Positions 36,893-46,147 are shown, numbered from the stretch's first letter. The stretch is DNA of 64,000 nucleotides from JACCZH01 sp963729445 (GCA_963729445.1 CAVSNU010000002.1:868001-932000); one strand, 5' to 3'. The notes: generated by a model from the letters alone, not told the origin. Numbers and translations: made by a program.

Positions 36893-37876
36893 CTAGCGCA
36901 CGATGTCCTCGCCGCCGCCCTCCAGAAGGTCCAGCGCGGACGTGAGGTCGGCGGGAGTCACGATAGCCAGATCCCCGGGGATGGTCATGGAGAGGGCCGC
37001 CAGCGCAACCCCGGAGCGCAAGGCGTTCGGGATGTTCGCCCGGTCGTCAAGCCAGGCGTGCAAGAACCCGGCCGCGAACGCATCGCCCGCGCCAACTGGA
37101 TCGACGATATCGACCGTCAGTGACGACTGCTCGAACACGTCGCCCGCGCGGCTGACGGCACACACGCCGGCCTCGCCCAGGGTGACGACAGCCAACTCTG
37201 CGCTCGACCGGTCCAGCAACCCACGCGCGACCTCAACCGGATCGCCCGCCAGCCCCCAGATCGTCCGCGCGTCGCCGGCGCCGCACAGCAGCACTGTCGC
37301 TCTCTCGCAGAGAGCGGCCAGACCCGCGCGGGCTTCTTCAGGGCTCCAGAGCAACGAGCGATAGTTCACATCCAGAATCATGGGCACGCTTGCCTCGACC
37401 GCGACGCTGGCGAGGCGTTCGCAGATCGCCGCGCAGCTGGCGGAGAGCGCCGGGGTAATGCCGGTCAGATGCAGGGCGCGCGCGTGCGCGACGCAGCTGT
37501 CTTCGATGGCGTCAGGAGCAAGCATGGCCACGCTTGAGTTTGCCCGGTCGTAGGTAACGCGGGTTGGCCGCGGGCGGGCTCCCATCTCCATGAAATACAG
37601 ACCGGCCCGGGAGTTGTCGCTCCAGACGACCTTACTGGTGTCGACGCCGTGTCCACGCAGCTCGTTGGAGATACGCCGGCCGAGTGGGTTATCCGGCAAG
37701 GCCGACAGCCAACTCACCCGCCGGCCAAGCCGGGCCAGGGCGACGCAGACGTTTGACTCTGCCCCACCGATCGTGATCTCAAGCGAGCCAGTGTTCTCCA
37801 GACGGCGTCCGCCCGTGACCGTCAACCTGATCATTGTCTCGCCAAAGGTAACCAGGTCGTACTGTTGGGCAGTCAC
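36893..37876 (-). CDS. PfkB-family sugar kinase, 2-keto-3-deoxygluconate kinase-like
   Basis: 327 residues of the ribokinase/PfkB fold. IGGAESNVCVALARLG at 36-51 is the first PfkB signature region. The second, DPVGAGDAFAAGFLHAWL from residue 259, holds the anion hole and catalytic base Asp265. Length and segments such as FGETMIRLTV and RAGLYFMEMG are closest to KDG kinases, which phosphorylate 2-keto-3-deoxygluconate with ATP. The exact sugar is inferred. It starts 7 nt after the Lrp-type regulator stop, so the two form one operon, and the regulator may control it. Confidence 0.88.
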   Translation of the reverse strand: MTAQQYDLVTFGETMIRLTVTGGRRLENTGSLEITIGGAESNVCVALARLGRRVSWLSALPDNPLGRRISNELRGHGVDTSKVVWSDNSRAGLYFMEMGARPRPTRVTYDRANSSVAMLAPDAIEDSCVAHARALHLTGITPALSASCAAICERLASVAVEASVPMILDVNYRSLLWSPEEARAGLAALCERATVLLCGAGDARTIWGLAGDPVEVARGLLDRSSAELAVVTLGEAGVCAVSRAGDVFEQSSLTVDIVDPVGAGDAFAAGFLHAWLDDRANIPNALRSGVALAALSMTIPGDLAIVTPADLTSALDLLEGGGEDIVR

Positions 37877-37883
37877 GGCTCTT

Positions 37884-38495
37884 CTATCCAGTATGTGCCG
37901 GCTGACGGTCCTCGTCGGCCGAGACCTCGGTTGTCAGGTCAGACGCCCACTGGCAGTCGCGCTTGATCACTCGCAAACCGATGGCCGTTTCCGAGCGAAT
38001 AATACCCGGAACCCCGGCCAGATCGTTGGTCAAGAATTCGAAGAGCTGGTCCTGATCCTGGAAGGCCGCCGTCAGAACAATGTCTTTCTCGCCCGAGGTC
38101 ACGACAAGCCACATGACCGCAGACATCTCTCCCAGTGTTTCCGCCACCTCATTCACACGCTGGGCTTCAACCTGGAGGGTGATGACCACCGTCAGCTGGT
38201 ATCCCAGATGCTCAGGCGTCACAAGCGCGGTGATACGGAGGAGCCCGCTGTCAGTCAGGCGGCGCACCCGGTAGCGAATCGTCGCTTCTGGAACGTCGAG
38301 TTGACGCGCGATCTCCCGGTTCGAGCAGCGACCGTCCGCCTGCAACATGCTAATAATCTGGCGGTCGAGCGTGTCAGGCTCAAGATCGCGCGAACGGCCC
38401 AATGCTTTCTCGCGGCCGCCGCGGCCGTTGCGCAGGGCCAGCCTGCCAGGGTCTTCGCTCGTCGTGTCACAATCCCCTTGTTGACCACCAAACAT
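37884..38495 (-). CDS. Lrp/AsnC-family transcriptional regulator
   Basis: 203 residues. After an N-terminal extension of about 38 residues comes the AsnC-type helix-turn-helix (LDRQIISMLQADGRCSNREI, ARQLDVPEATIRYRVRRLTD). The C-terminal ligand/oligomer domain (RAM type, YQLTVVITLQVEAQRVNEVA) follows. GGGGGA lies 8 nt before the ATG. It probably responds to an amino acid or related small molecule. It is transcribed with the downstream sugar kinase gene and is preceded by a large compound stem-loop. Confidence 0.92.
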   Translation of the reverse strand: MFGGQQGDCDTTSEDPGRLALRNGRGGREKALGRSRDLEPDTLDRQIISMLQADGRCSNREIARQLDVPEATIRYRVRRLTDSGLLRITALVTPEHLGYQLTVVITLQVEAQRVNEVAETLGEMSAVMWLVVTSGEKDIVLTAAFQDQDQLFEFLTNDLAGVPGIIRSETAIGLRVIKRDCQWASDLTTEVSADEDRQPAHTG

Positions 38496-38564
38496 CGCCA
38501 GTCCCCCTATTTTCAGGTTGCGAGTGCCTTCACGATATGCCGGTCTAAACCTTCAGGAAAACAT

Positions 38565-38614
38565 CTCTCGCCGCTCACTACATGCTAGCCCCACACTAAG
38601 CATGTTGGCGAGAG
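38565..38614. promoter_or_regulatory. Compound stem-loop upstream of the Lrp-type gene
   Basis: An outer 8-bp stem (CTCTCGCC/GGCGAGAG) encloses an inner 7-bp stem (ACATGCT/AGCATGT) with a 12-nt loop, joined by an asymmetric bulge of 7 and 1 nt. On the minus strand it is followed by ATGTTTTCC. It could be the terminator of the sugar dehydrogenase gene or a structured leader of the regulator mRNA. Position (70 nt upstream of the regulator start, 155 nt after the dehydrogenase stop) fits both. Confidence 0.6.
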
Positions 38615-38768
38615 ACTTCTCCCGCGGTTCAATTTTCTAGGTATATGAACTTTGCGTCATAAATGGCGAAACGTCAAGCCTCAAACGTGAATTTGCGTGA
38701 GTACTCAGGTACTAAATGACGAGTCGCAACACCATTCCGCCTGAAAAGATCCGTTTCTCGGCTCGGCG

Positions 38769-40223
38769 TCAGCTTGCGGCTGCAACGATGCGGTAGATGA
38801 CACCGTTGTTGATGTCGCAGACGTAGAGCTCGCCGGACTCATCTTCACCAAAGGAGCTGATCAGTCCGGGGACCTGGAACATCTCAGTCATCTGCCAGGC
38901 GCCACTGGCGTCCCGCCACCCGGCCCACAGCCTGCCGCTACAGAAATCACCAAAGAGATACGCGCCTTGTAACCCGGGAAAGTCCGGCCCACGGTAGACG
39001 TAGCCGCCGATCACGACGCAGTTACCGTTCGCATAGGTGGGGTACGTCAGGATCGGCGGCACGTGCCCGGAGGGGTCACACGAGCCCCCCCACTCCTCCC
39101 AGCACTGGCTGCCCTCGTACATCGGCCAGCCAAAGTTCTGCCCGGCTGGATCGTCCACGCCCTGGAAGTTAATCCACTCCTCGGTGAACTGCCCCGGCCC
39201 GCCGATGTACAGATCGTTGGTAGCACGGTCGAAGGCAAAGCGCCACGGGTTGCGCAAACCGTAGGCCCATACCTCTGGGCGCGCGTCGGGCACATCCACA
39301 AATGGGTTGTCCGGCGGGATGCCATATGGGTCGCCGTTGTCGACGTCAATCCGGAGGATCTTGCCGTACAGCGCGCCCAGATCCTGACTGTGGTGCTGCA
39401 GCTCAACCTCCGCGCCACCGGTACCGAGCCCGATGTAGAGGTAGTTGTCCCGCCCAAACAGGAGCTGCCCGCCCTGGAAGTTAACCTCGGGCTGCTCGAG
39501 CCTCAGCAATACCTTCTCGCTGTTCCGGTCGGCAAGCCCATCCGGCCCGCTGCCGAAGCGCGAGATCACATGATCCCCATTCAGGTCGTTGTAGTGGACG
39601 TAGAAGAAGCCGTTCTCGGCAAAACGCGGGTGAAACGCGAGCCCCAACATGCCCTGCTCGTGCTCGTAACCATAGACGCCTGTCTGGACGACCCGGTCGC
39701 GGAGATCGAGGACCAGCGTACCGTCAAGCAGCTTGATCGTGCCGACCTTCTCCAGAACGTAGATCCGGCCGCTGCCGTCGTCAGCATGCGTGACGTAGAC
39801 GGGTTGATCGAAGCCCGCGCCGACGTTCTCGACATCCACCGTCACGTCGTCCGGATTGAACGTGGCTGGAGACGCGGGCGTCGCAGTGGGCGTCGCGGCC
39901 TGTTCGGGAGTCGCGCCGGTAGGCTCAGCCGGTACGAGCGGGACCGTCGGCGATACTGCTGATGGCGCAGGAGAGTCCTCTGGGGGTTCGGGTGGCTGTG
40001 CTGGAGGAACGGTTGAACGTTCGCCCCCGGGGGAAGCTGTTGCGGTTGCAACGGCTGCTGGGGTCGGCGCCACAGGACTCCCGGTCGGGTCTACGGCTAC
40101 TGGCTCATCCGGTCCGCTGCACGCAACGCACAGGAGCACAAGCACGAGGAGAAACGTAAGCCGACGAGCGGAACCCGACCTGAATATCAACATCGAAGAT
40201 TGCTGCATGCGAACCGTTTTCAT
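38769..40223 (-). CDS. Lipoprotein PQQ-dependent glucose/sorbosone dehydrogenase-like
   Basis: 484 residues. The N-terminus is a signal with a lipobox-like end (LVLLCVAC-SG), followed by a Pro/Thr/Ala-rich linker to about residue 125. The rest is the six-bladed propeller of soluble aldose sugar dehydrogenases: DQPVYVTHADDGSGRIYVLE, GMLGLAFHPRFAENGFFYVHY, KILRIDVDNGDPYG, AYGLRNPWRFAFDR and GGYVYRGPDFPGLQGAYLFG. Such enzymes oxidise sugars outside the cell using PQQ. Whether this protein binds PQQ cannot be proved here. It follows the methyltransferase gene by 48 nt. Confidence 0.9.
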   Translation of the reverse strand: MKTVRMQQSSMLIFRSGSARRLTFLLVLVLLCVACSGPDEPVAVDPTGSPVAPTPAAVATATASPGGERSTVPPAQPPEPPEDSPAPSAVSPTVPLVPAEPTGATPEQAATPTATPASPATFNPDDVTVDVENVGAGFDQPVYVTHADDGSGRIYVLEKVGTIKLLDGTLVLDLRDRVVQTGVYGYEHEQGMLGLAFHPRFAENGFFYVHYNDLNGDHVISRFGSGPDGLADRNSEKVLLRLEQPEVNFQGGQLLFGRDNYLYIGLGTGGAEVELQHHSQDLGALYGKILRIDVDNGDPYGIPPDNPFVDVPDARPEVWAYGLRNPWRFAFDRATNDLYIGGPGQFTEEWINFQGVDDPAGQNFGWPMYEGSQCWEEWGGSCDPSGHVPPILTYPTYANGNCVVIGGYVYRGPDFPGLQGAYLFGDFCSGRLWAGWRDASGAWQMTEMFQVPGLISSFGEDESGELYVCDINNGVIYRIVAAAS

Positions 40224-40271
40224 CCAATACGTCAGGCAGGAACCCTCCGCGTCTTCCGAGAGGTGAGCGCG

Positions 40272-41081
40272 TTAGATTCGCCAGCCGCCGAGCGAGGTAC
40301 GCAGCCAGTCGCCGGTCGTTGGCCGGTGCAGAACATGCACGTGCACCTGTTCGAGCGAGCCATCCCCTCCGGGGACCTCGACCAGCTCGCTGACGCCCTG
40401 CCAGCCATCTTCGGCAAGCCGGTACAGGAAGCGCTGCGCCGTCTGCCGGCCGGGCTCGGCGAGCCAGAGCGTGCCATCTGGGGCGAGCACTCTGTCGATG
40501 AGCTGCATCAGCGGCACCACGTCACGGCCCTCATACAATACATCGGCGGCCATGATGATGGGAAACTCGCGGTACGCCTCCAGCCGTCTCCGCGCCTGGG
40601 TGGTTGGAGCACGCCAGTTCATCTTCAGGGTACGGGCACTGGTACCAGCATTGGCGAGCGTGTTGTAGCGCAAAAAGGCCAGCGCGACGTCGGAGTAGTC
40701 AGCCGCCACCACCGTTGCCCCGGCGGCAGTCGCCGCAGTTGCAGTGACACCCAATCCACTCCCCAGCTCGAGCACTCGCACGCCTTCCAGCTCGGACTTG
40801 CGAGCCAGGGCCATGTCTGCCAGGGCCACGCCGCTCGCCCAGACCCGCGTCCAGAATGGCTTGGCCAATTGAGGATCCTTGCTCGCTTCCGCATACAAGC
40901 GTTCCACGGCAGCTGCCGAGGGCAGGTGGATCGCGTAGTGCTGATCGGATTTGGAGAGCCAGACTGAGGCTTCTTCGAGCCCATACTCCCGCGTGAGATG
41001 ATCGCGAAGCATGCTTACACGCCGCTCAAGCCGCGCGTCAGCTGCGAGGCGGTCACCACTCGGGATCATCGACGCGGCCAC
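40272..41081 (-). CDS. SAM-dependent class I methyltransferase
   Basis: 269 residues. The SAM-binding motif I is VRVLELGSGLGVTATAAT (about 100-117), followed by TVVAADYSDVALAFLRYN (motif II). FPIIMAADVLYEGRDVVPL is the post-motif strand typical of the METTL/FAM86-like protein-lysine methyltransferase group, so a protein substrate is possible. Cytosolic. Start ATG at 41081 has no strong ribosome site, and Met5 is an alternative. It lies between the MFS exporter and the sugar dehydrogenase on the minus strand. Confidence 0.87.
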   Translation of the reverse strand: MAASMIPSGDRLAADARLERRVSMLRDHLTREYGLEEASVWLSKSDQHYAIHLPSAAAVERLYAEASKDPQLAKPFWTRVWASGVALADMALARKSELEGVRVLELGSGLGVTATAATAAGATVVAADYSDVALAFLRYNTLANAGTSARTLKMNWRAPTTQARRRLEAYREFPIIMAADVLYEGRDVVPLMQLIDRVLAPDGTLWLAEPGRQTAQRFLYRLAEDGWQGVSELVEVPGGDGSLEQVHVHVLHRPTTGDWLRTSLGGWRI

Positions 41082-41157
41082 ATTTCAGAGAACCTGGTGT
41101 ACGTCATGTCCGGATACACCGTTTCATCGTTCAGAACGAGCAACCGTGGAGCCATGC

Positions 41158-42462
41158 TCACGCGCCATCTCCGTCCTCGGGTGACAAGTGGTGCGTGCTC
41201 GGGGAAATCGTCGCGAGCGTCAGGCGCGGGCCGTTGCTGATGAAGAACAATAGTACCAACCCGAGAATCCAGGCAGCGCCGATGAGGATGATGACCATAC
41301 TGGTACTCCACAGCCGCGAGAGCCCGAGCACGGCGATGAGTCCAACGAGCTGTCCGCCCAGGACGAGCGCCTTCGTGATGCGCGCTGCCCCGTCCAGGTC
41401 ATCTTCGGCGATCACACGCCGCATGGTCACGGAGGCAACGAGATCGAAGGTGACGATGACCAGACCACTCGTAAACAGGATCGGAAGTGCGATCACCACA
41501 GACTGCGCCAGGACCAGCAGCACCATACCCAGCGCGAGCGCGACAACACTCCCGGTAGCGACCGTCCCGATGGAGATGCGTCCCAATACTTTATGGATCG
41601 GCAGCGGCCCTGCCAGCGCGCCGAGACCGACGAGCCCCAGCAGCAATCCGTAATGGCCACGGGCGTAGTCAAGATCGTCGACGACGACATCGATCAGGAT
41701 GACCCGGATCACTGCCCCGAGCGCCGCCACCGCAAGCAGCGCTATCCCAACCAGACGCAGCACCGGATGGTGCAGCATCTGGGTCAGGGCGACGTTGTTC
41801 GCGGGCGGGCGCTGTTCCGGCGTCTGTTGCAGCGTCTCGCGCAGCAGCCCCTGGTGACGGTGTAGCAGCACCATCGAGACAGCGATCAATGGCGCGGCCA
41901 GCGCGAAGACCGCCGCCTCATCCGTGGTGAAGAGGATGACGCCGGCAACAACCGGGCCGATGACGGCACTGAGCTGTTCGATCCGGCCGATCAACCGGCT
42001 GAGCACAGGCAGCCCGCGCCGGGAAGCAAGCTGCGGGACGAGCCGCGATTGCACCCCTTCAACAACCCCACTCGCGCCCGCCAGCAGCCCAATTGCGACG
42101 AATGCCCAGCTCAGATCGTCACGGCTCGACACCAGAGCGAGGCTTCCAAGCGCGGCGATACGCACGAGATCGGTGGCGAGCAGCGACCAGCCAGCCCGCG
42201 GGACAATGTTCGCGACCAACGGTCCCGCAAGTAAACGCGCGAGGACCTGCGTGAGCACGAAGATCGCGACTATCCCCACGTCCTCAGTGAGACGATAGCT
42301 GACGGTGACAATGGCAACCGACGCCATCCATCCCGCAACCCTATCCAACGCATAGCTCATCAGGAAGGACCGCGCTCTCCGGTCAGAGAGAACAGACCGA
42401 TATGCTTGACCGGAAACTTGCTGATAGAGAGCAGTCTCGATCTCACGCATGAGGGTTGTCAT
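41158..42462 (-). CDS. MFS transporter, EntS/MFS_3-like
   Basis: 434 residues with about twelve hydrophobic segments (for example VGIVAIFVLTQVLARLLAG, AAVFALAAPLIAVSMVLL, GSVVALALGMVLLVLAQSVV). The N-terminal end (YRSVLSDRRARSFLMSYAL) and the general pattern match the MFS_3 group that includes enterobactin exporter EntS and macrolide exporters. It is an inner-membrane exporter driven by the proton gradient, with an unknown substrate. It lies 76 nt upstream of the methyltransferase on the same strand. Confidence 0.88.
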   Translation of the reverse strand: MTTLMREIETALYQQVSGQAYRSVLSDRRARSFLMSYALDRVAGWMASVAIVTVSYRLTEDVGIVAIFVLTQVLARLLAGPLVANIVPRAGWSLLATDLVRIAALGSLALVSSRDDLSWAFVAIGLLAGASGVVEGVQSRLVPQLASRRGLPVLSRLIGRIEQLSAVIGPVVAGVILFTTDEAAVFALAAPLIAVSMVLLHRHQGLLRETLQQTPEQRPPANNVALTQMLHHPVLRLVGIALLAVAALGAVIRVILIDVVVDDLDYARGHYGLLLGLVGLGALAGPLPIHKVLGRISIGTVATGSVVALALGMVLLVLAQSVVIALPILFTSGLVIVTFDLVASVTMRRVIAEDDLDGAARITKALVLGGQLVGLIAVLGLSRLWSTSMVIILIGAAWILGLVLLFFISNGPRLTLATISPSTHHLSPEDGDGA

Positions 42463-42591
42463 TTCGTGACGCGCCTTCCACGATCGTCTCGCGATCGGCA
42501 GGTGGAAGACTGCGCAAACCTTTAGCTGCTACCTAACTACATTACGGCAAAGACGCCGCTCGTGTGCGGAGGCCAAGCCGCTGTTATGTCA

Positions 42592-43866
42592 TCATGCGTT
42601 TGCCTGCAGCTCCGCGACGCTGCGCGGATTGTTCTTTTCACCGGCGGTGAAAGGATTATCCCAGGAGACACCCCCGCGCGCAAAGCGATTCGGGTCAAAT
42701 GGCTCCAGGTCAAACTCGGTCTGTCCCTCGGCGACCAGCTGCGCGATTGCCTTGCCGGTCGCCGCCCCCCACGAAAAGCCACCGCCGTTGTAGCCGGCGC
42801 TCACGAACAAACCCGCAGCCAGATCGTAGGCACCGATCAGCGGCAGGCCGTCCGCGGTGAAGCCCATGATCCCGGCCCAGGCACGCACCACACGAAGCGC
42901 TCCGACCTTCGGAAAGAGCGTTGCCAGACAGTCGGCGCACCCGATCATGCAATCGGCGACGACCTCCTCGGTATAGTGCCCCAACCCCTCGTCACGGTCG
43001 AGACGCCGGAACCCGCCACAGATTAACTGGCCGGTCGCGGTCTGCCGGCCATACTCCTTGTCGAAATTCGTCCCGAAGGTGAGGGGCAGGACCGTGTCCA
43101 CGGGCTGGGTAACCAGAATCTGGCCGCGTGCAGGCACGAGTGCGCCTTGCGGGAGATCCTGGAGCAAATTGGGGGTCCAGGCGTTGGTCGCGACGACAAC
43201 CGTGTCGGTAGCAATGCTGCCACGCCCGGTCTTGACGCCGGTGACCTGCCCATTGGATGTGAGAATCGCGCTCACCGGCGTCCAGGGAAAGATCAAGGCG
43301 CCAAGACGCCGCGCGCCGCCTGCCTGGCCGTGTACCAGGTTAAACGGCCAGAGATGACCGGAGCGTTCTGAATACTTCGCACCCAGCAGTGCATCCGACG
43401 CAACCGGGATCAGTTGCTGCAGCTCGTAGCGGTCGATCATGCGCACGCCGGTGTCGAGTCCTTGCAGAGCCTCGGTCGTCCCGACCAGGTGCTCCCACAT
43501 CTCCTCGTTCTGAGCGATATCGACGCTGCCGGTGATCTTCAGGTCAAAATCGTCACCCAGCTCTGCCGGCAGCTCTTCACTAATGAGACGCAGATTTTCT
43601 CGGGTAAGGCCGTAGACCGCCCGCCCAACCCGGCTGAGCATGGACGAGCCGCTGCCAGTCTGTCCCGCATTCCTTCCAGACGCGCCGGAACAGATTCCAC
43701 GCATCTCAAGCAGCACCACCCGTTTGCCGCGTTTGCTGAGCTGGTATGCAGCAGCCGTGCCGGCCACCCCGCCACCAATGACGACGACATCCGCCTGCGT
43801 CGGGAGCTCCTGCTGCAGGTCGTACACGTCGTCGGATCGTCTGCTGCTGTTCCTTTGCACGTTCAT
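42592..43866 (-). CDS. FAD-dependent oxidoreductase (DAO family, glycine oxidase-like)
   Basis: 424 residues of the DadA/DAO family. ADVVVIGGGVAGTAAAYQLS at about 25-44 is the FAD-binding dinucleotide fold. MRGICSGASGRNAGQTGSG follows, the usual GxxSGRNxG stretch. The C-terminal part (GIMGFTADGLPLIGAY, FVSAGYNGGGFSWGAATGKA) completes the FAD site. It should oxidise a D-amino acid, glycine or N-methyl compound. No separate cofactor or partner gene lies beside it. The 3' end is 129 nt from the MFS gene. Repeats lie in the gap upstream. Confidence 0.9.
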   Translation of the reverse strand: MNVQRNSSRRSDDVYDLQQELPTQADVVVIGGGVAGTAAAYQLSKRGKRVVLLEMRGICSGASGRNAGQTGSGSSMLSRVGRAVYGLTRENLRLISEELPAELGDDFDLKITGSVDIAQNEEMWEHLVGTTEALQGLDTGVRMIDRYELQQLIPVASDALLGAKYSERSGHLWPFNLVHGQAGGARRLGALIFPWTPVSAILTSNGQVTGVKTGRGSIATDTVVVATNAWTPNLLQDLPQGALVPARGQILVTQPVDTVLPLTFGTNFDKEYGRQTATGQLICGGFRRLDRDEGLGHYTEEVVADCMIGCADCLATLFPKVGALRVVRAWAGIMGFTADGLPLIGAYDLAAGLFVSAGYNGGGFSWGAATGKAIAQLVAEGQTEFDLEPFDPNRFARGGVSWDNPFTAGEKNNPRSVAELQANA

Positions 43867-44021
43867 CCAAGCCTCCCTGTGCCGCTACACAGCGCCAAGC
43901 GCCATGACCGTTCCCATGTCACCGTCATCCTGAGCACCATACAGTCATCCCGAGCGCAATACGGTCATGCTGGGCCGGTACATCATCCTGAGCGTTCATC
44001 AGTCACCCTGAGCGTTCATCA

Positions 44022-44128
44022 GTCATCCTGAGCGCCAGCGAAGGATCTCGTGCTTGACGCCCGAGGCGCTTGACGGGAGATCCCATTCGCCTTCGCTCAG
44101 GGCAGGCTCTTCCTTACGTCAGGATGAC
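44022..44128. repeat. Family A palindrome with an added module
   Basis: Left arm GTCATCCTGAGCGCCAGCG with AAGGATCTC; loop in the inverted class 1 form (GTGCTTGACGCCCGAGGCG). The right side contains an extra CGCTCAGGGCAGGCTCTTCC before TCAGGATGAC. The same added module occurs reversed at about 15545 and 46168. Tandem 20-nt units (AGCGTTCATCAGTCACCCTG type) precede it from about 43984. Confidence 0.8.
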
Positions 44129-44241
44129 GAACAAGCCCAGGATGACTGATGAGCACCATGCATGCTGTCAGCAGCCAGGTAGCGCAATGCATTTGAAAGT
44201 CGGACTACTATCCCCACCAACATACTCCGGCCGGTCTCAAA

Positions 44242-44721
44242 CTAAAAGACCGTCTGCAACCCGTTTATCACGAGGACACTCGTGATGATAATGACAATCA
44301 ACCCGACCACGACCGCCGCCATCGTCAGGACCAGCTGCCAGACGGCCGACTTGTATGCCTCGCGCTGGGCTCGCACGCTCTGCGCGGATGGTTGGCGGCG
44401 CGGCCGCTCCACCTGTGACGGCCTGCCCGGCGCGTTGCCGGTATAGCGCTGCATAACCACATCCGCCATCAGCTGGTGACGCATGACCTGGTCATACTCT
44501 CTGCGAGTTTCCGGACGCGACAGGACAGTATAAGCGGCGTTGATGAGCTTCGCCCGCTCCTCCGCCTTCCTCCGGGCCATTGGCTCGGTGAAGTTGTCGG
44601 GGTGGGTGAGCCGCATCAGCGCGCGGTAGGTGCGCGTGATCTCCTCGCGGGTAGCGTCGAGGGGCACATCCAGGATCGCGTAGTAGTTGATTGACGCATC
44701 GAAGCGTTGGTTTCTGGACAC
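44242..44721 (-). CDS. J-domain protein with C-terminal membrane anchor
   Basis: 159 residues. J domain at about 12-78 (NYYAILDVPLDATREEITRT, HPD at 40-42, LINAAYTVLSRPETRREYD). After a basic, Pro/Arg/Gln-rich linker comes one membrane helix at 131-154 (LVLTMAAVVVGLIVIIITSV). No zinc-finger or substrate domain of classic DnaJ is present, so it is a J-protein co-chaperone that would recruit DnaK to the membrane. Single gene, read divergently from the hydrolase pair. Confidence 0.92.
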   Translation of the reverse strand: MSRNQRFDASINYYAILDVPLDATREEITRTYRALMRLTHPDNFTEPMARRKAEERAKLINAAYTVLSRPETRREYDQVMRHQLMADVVMQRYTGNAPGRPSQVERPRRQPSAQSVRAQREAYKSAVWQLVLTMAAVVVGLIVIIITSVLVINGLQTVF

Positions 44722-44853
44722 GCGAGCGATTTGCTCCTCAGATCGCGCAGTCTCTACTATTCATATCAGCCCAGTGTACTGCACACCCGACAGGCCGGTG
44801 AAACGAGAGGGTAGACTCTCCCGCAGAACGTCACGCGAATGGAGGGACTCGCA

Positions 44854-45672
44854 ATGCCAACTACCGAAATCGACGGCCTTACCCAGCACCATGTGGAGCT
44901 TTCGACGGGCGTAACGCTCAACGTGATGGAGCGTCCCGGCGCGGGTACGCCGGTGATCTGCCTGCACGGTATCTGGGACAACTGGCAATACTGGCTATCG
45001 CTCGTGCCGCCGGGGCCAGGCTCTTTCCCGGGCCGGCCGCTCCTGATGGTCGACCATCGGGGGCACGGAGGCTCCAGCAAACCGGAGTCAGGCTATGACT
45101 TGACCGACTACGCCGGGGACGTTGTGGCGCTCGTCAACGAGTGCGGCTATGAGCGTGTGACCTTCGTTGGCCATTCGCTCGGCGCGCTCACAAGCCTGCT
45201 CGCGTCGGCTGAGATGCCCGCGAAAATCGAGTCAATGGTGCTTGAGGATCCGCCGCTTCCATTAGAGCCTTCCACGAGCGATGCTTTCCGCGCTCTGCTG
45301 GAGATGAAGCAACAACCCTTTGAGGCCGTCGTGGAGGAGTTCATGATCTGGCGGCCATGGTTCGGACGTGAACGGGCCGAAAGCTCCGCCCGGCTGCTGC
45401 TCGACACCGCCGACGGTGTGTTGAGAACCGCAAGCGAAGGTCGTCTGGCGAACGGTGCGGTGCCCACGCCGGGAGTCACCATTCCCGCGCCGGTGCTCGT
45501 CATCCAGGCCGGCATCGCTGAGCAACGTGCCTTCAGCGAGGGTGGCCGCCAGCGGCTCGACGGTGTTCTTCCGAACCTGACGGTCGAGACGATTCCGAAC
45601 ACCAGCCACAACGTCCTGCGGGAACAGCCTGCACCCTACCGCCAATTGCTGGCCGAGTTCTTCGATGGTTGA
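44854..45672 (+). CDS. Alpha/beta hydrolase
   Basis: 272 residues from ATG 44854, with GGAGGG 7 nt upstream; an earlier in-frame ATG at 44839 overlaps that site. The nucleophile elbow is GHSLG with Ser108. HGIWDNWQYW is the oxyanion-side HG loop, and the catalytic His is His252 in NTSHNVLRE. The acid may be the Asp in VLEDPPLP after strand 6, since the usual GxxD after strand 7 is not obvious (VIQAGIAEQ). Substrate unknown. The PPOX-type gene overlaps its end by 8 nt. Confidence 0.9.
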   Translation: MPTTEIDGLTQHHVELSTGVTLNVMERPGAGTPVICLHGIWDNWQYWLSLVPPGPGSFPGRPLLMVDHRGHGGSSKPESGYDLTDYAGDVVALVNECGYERVTFVGHSLGALTSLLASAEMPAKIESMVLEDPPLPLEPSTSDAFRALLEMKQQPFEAVVEEFMIWRPWFGRERAESSARLLLDTADGVLRTASEGRLANGAVPTPGVTIPAPVLVIQAGIAEQRAFSEGGRQRLDGVLPNLTVETIPNTSHNVLREQPAPYRQLLAEFFDG

Positions 45673-46087
45673 GTCGCCTCCCCGGTGGGCACGGAGACTC
45701 GTCGAGTCTGCCCGCGTCGGCCGGCTGGCAACCGCCAGCTCGGAGTGCGCGCCGCACGTGATCCCGATCTGTTTCGTGCTGCTCGACGACACGATCTACT
45801 CAGTCATCGATGAGAAGCCAAAATCCGGCCGCCGCCTCGTACGGCTGAGGAACATCGACCAGACCGGTCAGGCCGCGCTGGTCGTCGACCGCTACGATGA
45901 GGACTGGTCCCAGCTCGCCTACGTCCTCATGCGCGGCCCGGCCCGGACGATCCCCTCCAACCCGGCAGCCCTGGTGGCACTCCGGCAGAAATACCCCCAA
46001 TACAACGCCATGGCCCTCGACAACGCCGAGATGGTCGAGCTGCGGGTGGACCGGTGGACTGCCTGGCGGGCCAGGGAGGAACCCTAA
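45665..46087 (+). CDS. PPOX-class (pyridoxamine oxidase-like) F420-type oxidoreductase
   Basis: 140 residues with the split-barrel FMN/F420-binding fold: ARVGRLATASSECAPHVIPI, YSVIDEKPKSGRRLVRLRNI, GQAALVVDRYDEDW, AYVLMRGPARTI. The pattern fits the family typified by mycobacterial Rv0121c, proposed to use F420. Chain length is normal. The ATG at 45665 lies inside the hydrolase gene (8-nt overlap), so the two are co-translated. Cofactor and substrate are inferred from the family only. Confidence 0.87.
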   Translation: MVESPPRWARRLVESARVGRLATASSECAPHVIPICFVLLDDTIYSVIDEKPKSGRRLVRLRNIDQTGQAALVVDRYDEDWSQLAYVLMRGPARTIPSNPAALVALRQKYPQYNAMALDNAEMVELRVDRWTAWRAREEP

Positions 46088-46147
46088 CGACAGCGCCCCA
46101 CGTGCATCAAGTTCAGAACTGCCTGGACAGCGCATGCTGGTGGGCCA

